Source of the DNA: UBA5429 sp942493315
Lineage (GTDB): Bacteria; Bacteroidota; Bacteroidia; Bacteroidales; WCHB1-69
Assembly (NCBI GenBank): GCA_942493315.1
Contig: OW818690.1
Location: 1,240,001-1,304,000, forward strand
Direction of reading: 5' to 3'
DNA: 64,000 nt
The notes beneath the pieces were generated by a model. The model worked only from the letters and a program-made list of their open reading frames with translations, searched no databases and was not told the origin of the DNA. The translations under genes were made by a program, and so were the position numbers. Positions 59,284 to 64,000 of this stretch are shown one piece after another; the first letter of the stretch is position 1; every line of letters begins with the position of its first letter.

Positions 59284-60353
59284 ATTTGTTTTCTGTTTTT
59301 CGAATAAATAAATGATTGAATCATGATGATCAACATGATCACATGTTGAGGTATTGATAATATGATATTTTTAAAAATATTTTGTTTAGCGACAATAGAT
59401 ACCATAATTTTTGTGGAAAAATATAGTAAGAAAAATAAAATATTTTGGTAGAGCGTTGCTGTAAATGGCATAAAAATCAAAGACAATGTGGTAAGACCCC
59501 AGAATAATAAAGCTAAAATATAGGAGTTGCCAAAAAAAGTAACCATATTCTTACTAAATCCTTGAATCCCCTCATTCAAATTGTGATACATCCTACATCT
59601 GATCGCTTCTATGCCTGTTATACAAGCAACAGGAATATGATTTTTTTTGAATATTCCGGCAATTAAAATATCCTCCACCTTATTATTCCGAACCAAAAAA
59701 TGGGGACCGATTTGTTTGTATTGTGCCGCATTAAAAAACATAAATTGTCCATTGGCAGCAGATAAAGAACTATAACGAGATTTTCTTACTAAAATGAGTG
59801 GAAGTAAGGTAAGTAAAATATAGTGCATCAGTGGAACAGTCAGATATTCTCCCAGAGAATCCATTTTTTGAGTTGGAAAAATGGAAAGCAGTCCCACTTT
59901 TTGATTTTTATGATATTGTAATGTGGTGCTCAATAAATCATTGTTCATACGCACATCTGAATCCACAAAAAGGAGATAGGTTCCTATTGCTTTTTGGGAC
60001 AATTGGTGGCACGCCCAGTTTTTCCCCAACCATCCTTCAGGTAAAGGTTGTGAATCAAAAACTTGAATTCTGGAATCCCTATGAATGAACGACTCAATCA
60101 CTTTTTTTGTATCATCTTCAGAATGATCATTACAAACAATGATTTCAATATTTTGATAGTCTTGATTAATAAGGTCTTGTAAAATATTCCCAATGTTATG
60201 TTGTTCATTTCTAGCAGGGATCAATACTGAAATTAAAGGAAATTCTACAGATTTAAACTTGGGTAAACGAACTTTAAATAGCAGATTTATTAGAACAACG
60301 ATCCATTGAATCATCGAAAAACCTAAAATGATATAGATTAGTATGGAGATCAT
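59259..60353 (-). CDS. GT2 glycosyltransferase, probable carotenoid glycosyltransferase
   Basis: A 364-residue membrane GT-A enzyme. One N-terminal helix (about 4-25) precedes the GT2 domain: VLIPARNEQHNIGN near 44-57, IIVCNDHSEDDT, and the metal-binding DSD at 131-133. LPEGWLGKNWACHQL and NNKVEDILIAGIF are typical of the CruC/CrtQ-like hopanoid and carotenoid group. Three or four helices follow at about 275-350. Its place between crtI and cruF and a PlsC-like acyltransferase directly upstream suggest that it glycosylates a hydroxylated carotenoid. It overlaps the acyltransferase by four bases (ATGA). Confidence 0.8.
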   Translation of the reverse strand: MISILIYIILGFSMIQWIVVLINLLFKVRLPKFKSVEFPLISVLIPARNEQHNIGNILQDLINQDYQNIEIIVCNDHSEDDTKKVIESFIHRDSRIQVFDSQPLPEGWLGKNWACHQLSQKAIGTYLLFVDSDVRMNNDLLSTTLQYHKNQKVGLLSIFPTQKMDSLGEYLTVPLMHYILLTLLPLILVRKSRYSSLSAANGQFMFFNAAQYKQIGPHFLVRNNKVEDILIAGIFKKNHIPVACITGIEAIRCRMYHNLNEGIQGFSKNMVTFFGNSYILALLFWGLTTLSLIFMPFTATLYQNILFFLLYFSTKIMVSIVAKQNIFKNIILSIPQHVIMLIIMIQSFIYSKNRKQIWKGRSIS

Positions 60354-60967
60354 TCCGGTTTATGGATTTGATGAGTTAATACCTGATTATAAAACTGGTT
60401 GTATTTTTCCTCTAAATTTTCGTGAGATAGATTGGCTTCAGTAAGTTCTTCAAAATAGATGGAAAGGGTAGGTTTGATATTTGAAAAATAATCTACAAAA
60501 TGAGCCATCAAAACAATTTGGATATCCGGTTTTTTTTCTAAAATTTTAAAAATACCTTTTTCAAATTTGATTTCATGATGGTGTTGAGATTCAATTTTCC
60601 CTTGTGGAAAAAGGAGCACCATATTTTCCGGATTTTGCAGAAGATCCTGGGTGTAATGGATGGTTTCAATAATGGTTCTGTTCTTTTTTTGAATAGAGTA
60701 TCCTCCGGCGTATTTCAAAAAAATATTTTTTCGAAGTTGTTCTTCCAGCATCATAAAATGGAATTTTCTTTTTACAACCTTTTGTCTGAAATAAACCACC
60801 CAAAAACCATCCCACCAGCTGATATGATTGGAAATGATTAAAATGGGCTTCCCATGATCTGTAAATTGGCCAATTAAAGTAACTTTTTTAAAATGTTTTT
60901 TAATCATCCACAACCCATAAAGCCGGAAAAAATGATAAAGAAAAAATTGATGTTTTGCTTTTATCAT
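60350..60967 (-). CDS. PlsC-like acyltransferase, possible carotenoid glycoside acyltransferase
   Basis: A 205-residue acyltransferase with the PlsC block SNHISWWDGFW (His48 and Asp53) and LLFPQGKIES, the equivalent of the PEG-x-R substrate motif, at about 140-149. It is shorter than housekeeping PlsC. It overlaps cruF by four bases on one side and the GT2 gene by four on the other. In green sulfur bacteria CruC and CruD add glucose and laurate to chlorobactene; this gene holds the CruD-like position. Its acceptor is inferred from context only. Confidence 0.75.
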   Translation of the reverse strand: MIKAKHQFFLYHFFRLYGLWMIKKHFKKVTLIGQFTDHGKPILIISNHISWWDGFWVVYFRQKVVKRKFHFMMLEEQLRKNIFLKYAGGYSIQKKNRTIIETIHYTQDLLQNPENMVLLFPQGKIESQHHHEIKFEKGIFKILEKKPDIQIVLMAHFVDYFSNIKPTLSIYFEELTEANLSHENLEEKYNQFYNQVLTHQIHKPE

Positions 60968-61614
60968 AAGATAAAGTTTATAAAGAGTGAAATGATTCCA
61001 AAAAAGAGAATCTGAATAATTAGAATAGCCTTAGAGATTTTATAATTCCCAATCACTTTGAATAGAGTCATAAAACTATTAATGACCAATGCCAATAAAA
61101 ACCAAACCACATAATTTTGAATAGGAATTTGAAAATCCTGAAATTGCCACATATCCATTGTGGGAGCAACAGTTTCCATAATTAGATCGTATCCCAGCAA
61201 GAACATTGAGGAACTCAAAATTTGAATCAAGGGTTGTTTAAACCATCTTTGAGCAACCGTAGTGGAACAATAGGCAAGCATCACCCAGTTGATTCCTATG
61301 ATAAGTGGGGTTCCCCAAATTTTCACACCTAATCCGTTTCCATATTGATATGATCCAAAAATTTTACCTGTATTCACTCCGATCATCTCAACCAATAAAC
61401 ATATTAAGTATGATAAAATTAAAATAAAAATATGTTTTTTCTCCCATTTTTGATGAAATGTTAAAACAATTATGAATGTAAGAAGTAAAATAAATGGGGT
61501 GAACTGGATTAAAACGGGACGAAGTAATGGGAATAAAAATCCAATACCACCTAAAGCGTATATGATTGAAAGAAGAAAAATAAGGGAAGTAGTTTTTGGA
61601 TATTTGTTCAACAT
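60964..61614 (-). CDS. cruF: CruF-type carotenoid 1',2'-hydratase
   Basis: A 216-residue integral membrane protein with six to seven helices, matching the CruF/DUF422 family. The conserved core EMIGVNTGKIFGSYQYGNGLG, then KIWGTPLIIGINWVMLAYC and DLIMETVAPTMDMWQF, followed by NYVVWFLLALVIN, is diagnostic. CruF adds water across the 1',2' double bond at the end of an acyclic or monocyclic carotenoid, making a hydroxyl that can be glycosylated. It lies 18 bases downstream of crtB. Confidence 0.88.
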   Translation of the reverse strand: MLNKYPKTTSLIFLLSIIYALGGIGFLFPLLRPVLIQFTPFILLLTFIIVLTFHQKWEKKHIFILILSYLICLLVEMIGVNTGKIFGSYQYGNGLGVKIWGTPLIIGINWVMLAYCSTTVAQRWFKQPLIQILSSSMFLLGYDLIMETVAPTMDMWQFQDFQIPIQNYVVWFLLALVINSFMTLFKVIGNYKISKAILIIQILFFGIISLFINFIL

Positions 61615-61632
61615 GGTTTAACAATTAAATCA

Positions 61633-62478
61633 TTAGGTGAAGATGTTCAATAAAAACGCTTTAAAAATTAAAAATATTTTTTTATAGTTGGGAACACGAA
61701 CTCTTTTTTCTAAAATTTCTTCTGCTTTAACAGATTTAATTTTTTTCAATAATTCATGATAATATTGAAAAGCAATAGAAACAGCTAATTTGGACCCTTT
61801 TGGTAATTGCTTAATCCCCAGATTTGCATTTCTAAAATCTTGTTCAATATCCTCTATAATTATTTTTTTTGTTTTTTCATTAAAACCGTCAGTGATTAAT
61901 ACAGGAAAATAAAACCTTTTCAATTCCAGAACATCATTTTTCAGATCTCTTAAAAAATTCACCTTTTGAAAAGCAGCTCCCAATTTTAATGCTTGTGGTT
62001 TTAATCTTTCATACTCATTGTATTCTCCTTTACAAAAAACCTTCAAACACATCAATCCAATCACTTCTGCAGATCCATAAATGTATAAATTGATCTCTTC
62101 ATCAGTACTATACTCTTTTTTGGTCAAATCAAAACGCATACTATCTAAAAAAGGATCCACTAAAGAATCATCAATTTGATATTTTTGACAGGTACTTACA
62201 AAAGAATATATGATTGGGTTTAAACTAATATGTGATTGCTTACATGTTCTGTATTCTTTAATGAAATCATCTAATAATGCTTCTTTGTTAAAATCGTGAA
62301 AGCTGTCCACTATTTCATCTGCAAACCTTACAAAACCATAAATATTGAAAATGGCCTGTTTTGTTTCCTGATCAAAAAATTGGGAAGCCCAATAAAATGA
62401 GGTGCTGTACTTTTGAGTAACTACTCTGGAAATCTCTGAAGAAACATGATAATAAAAGTCAAGATAATTTATTTTCAC
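61633..62478 (-). CDS. crtB: Phytoene synthase
   Basis: CrtB joins two geranylgeranyl diphosphates head to head to make phytoene. The 281-residue protein has the two Asp-rich regions of the squalene/phytoene synthase family: FADEIVDSF (Asp54 and Asp58) and QKVNFLRDLKND (Asp178 and Asp182). RFYFP follows, as usual. The longest frame starts at a TTG at 62512-62514 that lies inside the -7 element; the GTG at 62476-62478 is chosen and gives KINYLDFY at the N-terminus. It is the first gene of the six-gene operon. A GGPP synthase gene is not in the window. Confidence 0.9.
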   Translation of the reverse strand: MKINYLDFYYHVSSEISRVVTQKYSTSFYWASQFFDQETKQAIFNIYGFVRFADEIVDSFHDFNKEALLDDFIKEYRTCKQSHISLNPIIYSFVSTCQKYQIDDSLVDPFLDSMRFDLTKKEYSTDEEINLYIYGSAEVIGLMCLKVFCKGEYNEYERLKPQALKLGAAFQKVNFLRDLKNDVLELKRFYFPVLITDGFNEKTKKIIIEDIEQDFRNANLGIKQLPKGSKLAVSIAFQYYHELLKKIKSVKAEEILEKRVRVPNYKKIFLIFKAFLLNIFT

Positions 62479-62511
62479 AGATATGGTATTGTTTGGGTTA
62501 ATTCTTAGTTG

Positions 62512-62542
62512 CAAAATTAATTAAAATTACCGAATAATCAAA
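62512..62542 (-). promoter_or_regulatory. Complete promoter of the carotenoid operon
   Basis: On the minus strand TTTG at 62539-62542 is followed after 19 bases by TAATTTTG at 62512-62519, the best-formed Bacteroidota promoter in the window. Transcription from about 62505 leaves 27 bases before the crtB GTG and rules out the TTG start. The 282-base gap to the next plus-strand gene holds only this promoter and that of the neighbour; no palindrome for a light or redox regulator was recognised. Confidence 0.75.
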
Positions 62543-62736
62543 GTTTTAACGTTTTACTTATCATAAAAATGTCTAAACTTTTCATTTTTTTCTAAAATTA
62601 ATGCAAAACCTTATTTATTAATTAGATACTTTTTTCTTAATTATAAATTTTGATCTCATTTTTATAATTCTCAAGCAAATATTTGACTTTTAACATACAA
62701 TATTCCAACAAATTAACATTTCTTAATCTTTTTTAT

Positions 62737-62744
62737 TATCTTTG
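62737..62744 (+). promoter_or_regulatory. Promoter -7 element for the E2-like gene
   Basis: TATCTTTG followed by C, 16 bases before the ATG at 62761. The longest frame starts at 62683, upstream of this element, so the later ATG is used. Confidence 0.6.
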
Positions 62745-62760
62745 CACTTTAATTGTAGTT

Positions 62761-63666
62761 ATGAAAAAATATTTTAAAAAGGGATTATTTGATAGATCTG
62801 ATGGTTGGAAAATCACCAAAATCGATGCGATGATGAGATTAAGTCCATTTTTTATGAGGACCAGATTAGATTCTCAGAATTTATATGAACAAACCGTTAA
62901 TATCGATAAAATAGATGAGTTCATCAGAAAGCATAAAGATAAACTACCCAATCTGAGTGCTCTTCATGTCGTTGCAGCTACCATGGTAAGAGTATTTTCA
63001 CAAAGGCCCATGCTCAACAGGTTTGTTGTATGGAATAAGATTTATGCTAGAGATTCGATAAAGATTGCATTAGTTTTTAAACAAGCTCTTACAGATGAAG
63101 GGAAAGAAGGAATTTTTATTGCTGAGTTTGAACCAACTGATACTTTGTTTGAAGTTTCTCAAACTATGGATAAATTGATACAGGAAAATAAAGTGGATAA
63201 TGAGAATAACCATACCGATAAATTGGCAAAAATCATCTCCCTTTTGCCCGATTTTGTATTAAGAATGTTAATCTGGCTTTTTTACCAGCTTGACAAAGTT
63301 GGATTACTACCTGGAGCGTTATTAAAAGCAAGCCCATTTCATAGCAGTGCATTTATAACACACGTTGGAACCATAGGAATTCCTCCTGTATATCATCACT
63401 TGTACGAATTTGGTACTACCTCCATTTTCTTAGCTATTGGTAAAAAAGAGTTTGAGTTATCTATGGATGAAAATGAGAAAATGCAGAAAGATAGAATCAT
63501 CGGACTTAAGTTTACTTTAGATGAGAGAGTTTGTGATGGGTATTATTATGCCAAATCCATGAGAGAATTTGCCAGATACATCAATAATCCTGAGTTGTTA
63601 CTCACTCCACCAGCTGAGGTAATCCTAGATCCGGGTGTCGATAAAAAGAAGCTCAGAAAATTTTAA
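62761..63666 (+). CDS. Stand-alone E2/chloramphenicol-acetyltransferase-like protein
   Basis: A 301-residue protein with the fold of the catalytic domain of 2-oxoacid dehydrogenase E2 and chloramphenicol acetyltransferase. There is no lipoyl or peripheral-subunit-binding domain. The active-site motif, DHRxxDG in E2, here reads DERVCDG at 254-260, with Glu255 where the catalytic His would be. The hydrophobic helix DFVLRMLIWLFYQLDKVG lies at about 164-181, and the segment HSSAFITHVGTIGIPPVYHHLY precedes the motif and contains several histidines. Similar stand-alone proteins occur in other anaerobes. The reaction is unknown; non-classical acyl transfer or a non-catalytic role are both possible. 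Confidence 0.75.
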   Translation: MKKYFKKGLFDRSDGWKITKIDAMMRLSPFFMRTRLDSQNLYEQTVNIDKIDEFIRKHKDKLPNLSALHVVAATMVRVFSQRPMLNRFVVWNKIYARDSIKIALVFKQALTDEGKEGIFIAEFEPTDTLFEVSQTMDKLIQENKVDNENNHTDKLAKIISLLPDFVLRMLIWLFYQLDKVGLLPGALLKASPFHSSAFITHVGTIGIPPVYHHLYEFGTTSIFLAIGKKEFELSMDENEKMQKDRIIGLKFTLDERVCDGYYYAKSMREFARYINNPELLLTPPAEVILDPGVDKKKLRKF

Positions 63667-63728
63667 AACTTTTTTGTTAAGAAAAAATTAATTTCTTAAT
63701 AAATGTTAACAAATCCAAAAATTTGTTA

Positions 63729-63736
63729 TATTTTTG
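63729..63736 (+). promoter_or_regulatory. Promoter -7 element for the NagB-like gene
   Basis: TATTTTTG followed by C, 33 bases before the ATG at 63770. An eight-base inverted repeat (TTAAGAAA 63677-63684 with TTTCTTAA 63692-63699) just upstream may be a weak terminator for the E2-like gene, but no T-run follows. Confidence 0.6.
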
Positions 63737-63769
63737 CATTCATAAAAATGGAACTAAAATAATTCTAAT

Positions 63770-64000
63770 ATGAATGCAATATATACCAAAAGTAAAATCA
63801 AAGGGCTTGATAATCATAAATGTATAGCCCCTGACAAAAACAAATCATCCTACGAAAAAATTCCTGTTAAAATTTTTTCAGATTACAAAGAAGTTTCCAA
63901 AGCTGTAGCCGAAGAGATTGCCTCGTTAATAAAAGTTAAAAAGGAGTTAGGGCAGATGGCTGTTTTAGGTTTAGCAACCGGTTCCACTCCTATTAGTGTT
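63770..64000 (+). CDS. Glucosamine-6-phosphate deaminase-like protein (N-terminal part)
   Basis: The first 77 codons of a gene that runs off the right edge. After a 30-residue lead, the sequence YEKIPVKIFSDYKEVSKAVAEEIA and then MAVLGLATGSTPISV matches the start of the NagB/6-phosphogluconolactonase fold; GLATGSTP is the phosphate-binding loop. The N-terminal lead is typical of the long Bacteroidota NagB-like proteins that carry an extra C-terminal LmbE/PIG-L deacetylase-type domain, but that end is outside the window. NagB converts glucosamine 6-phosphate to fructose 6-phosphate and ammonia; whether this longer relative does so is uncertain. Confidence 0.82.
   Translation, partial: MNAIYTKSKIKGLDNHKCIAPDKNKSSYEKIPVKIFSDYKEVSKAVAEEIASLIKVKKELGQMAVLGLATGSTPISV

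Noticed and set aside
62479..62514. TTG start extending crtB by 12 residues
   Set aside because: The TTG is inside the -7 element, so it would not be on the transcript.
1..64000. Search for tRNA, rRNA, insertion sequences and prophage
   Set aside because: No tRNA-like cloverleaf, rRNA sequence, transposase or terminal inverted repeats were recognised in the gaps; the two tyrosine recombinases are in Xer-type housekeeping settings.

Overview
The window is AT-rich chromosomal DNA from a member of the Bacteroidota. Several signs agree. A type IX secretion (T9SS) lipoprotein of the PorW/SprE family is present, with T9SS cargo carrying both type A and type B sorting domains and a PorV/PorQ-family barrel. 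There are TonB-dependent receptors with carboxypeptidase-regulatory N-termini and a DUF4249 lipoprotein. Start sites lack clear Shine-Dalgarno sequences. At least 23 promoters carry the Bacteroidota -7 element TAnnTTTG, often followed by C. No rRNA or tRNA gene, CRISPR array, insertion sequence or prophage was seen. Genus cannot be assigned from the sequence alone; an environmental Bacteroidia or Flavobacteriia-like lineage fits.

Layout. 1-15.4 kb: ribE, porW/sprE and pepP; a SpoIIE-type phosphatase, aroK and elbB; a CPA2 cation/proton antiporter; a long U32 RNA hydroxylase-like protein; a CNNM/CBS transporter; yitT, sufT and an M28 peptidase fused to a probable beta-barrel. 15.4-20.6 kb (minus strand): a phosphopantetheinyl transferase whose first codons contain a near-perfect intrinsic terminator, then hpf, xerC and rpsU; an FkbM methyltransferase, sufD and sufC. 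20.6-35.2 kb: a PlsC-like acyltransferase and a methyltransferase; a DUF4249/TonB receptor/barrel trio; a sugar N-acetyltransferase; pta; a type B T9SS protein; the detached leading genes of an ATP synthase operon with a bactofilin; xerD; and metK behind a SAM-II riboswitch. 35.2-49 kb: a PASTA protein, a T9SS type A protein, a DEDDh exonuclease, and a large surface operon (TonB receptor, 1549-residue T9SS protein, PorV/PorQ-like barrel) closed by a strong terminator. 49-57 kb: greA, HIT, an unknown protein, a transketolase N-half, an LptF/G permease, a GT4 glycosyltransferase, dxs and a short U32 protein. 57-62.5 kb (minus strand): a six-gene carotenoid operon, crtB-cruF-acyltransferase-GT2-TPR-crtI. 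62.7-64 kb: an E2-like acyltransferase with an altered active-site motif, and the start of a NagB-like gene.

How parts fit together. PorW/SprE, three T9SS cargos and the PorV-like barrel belong to surface protein export. Dxs feeds isoprenoids; the facing carotenoid operon should make phytoene, desaturate it, hydrate an end and probably glycosylate and acylate it. No cyclase is present, so an acyclic acyl-glycosyl carotenoid is the simplest prediction. SufC, SufD and SufT serve Fe-S assembly. XerC and XerD both lie here and probably form the chromosome dimer resolution pair.

The least explained structures are intergenic arrays of degenerate 7-bp units, in strict register, at three loci (about 17.55, 20.7 and 32.6 kb), and the terminator embedded in the start of the phosphopantetheinyl transferase gene.
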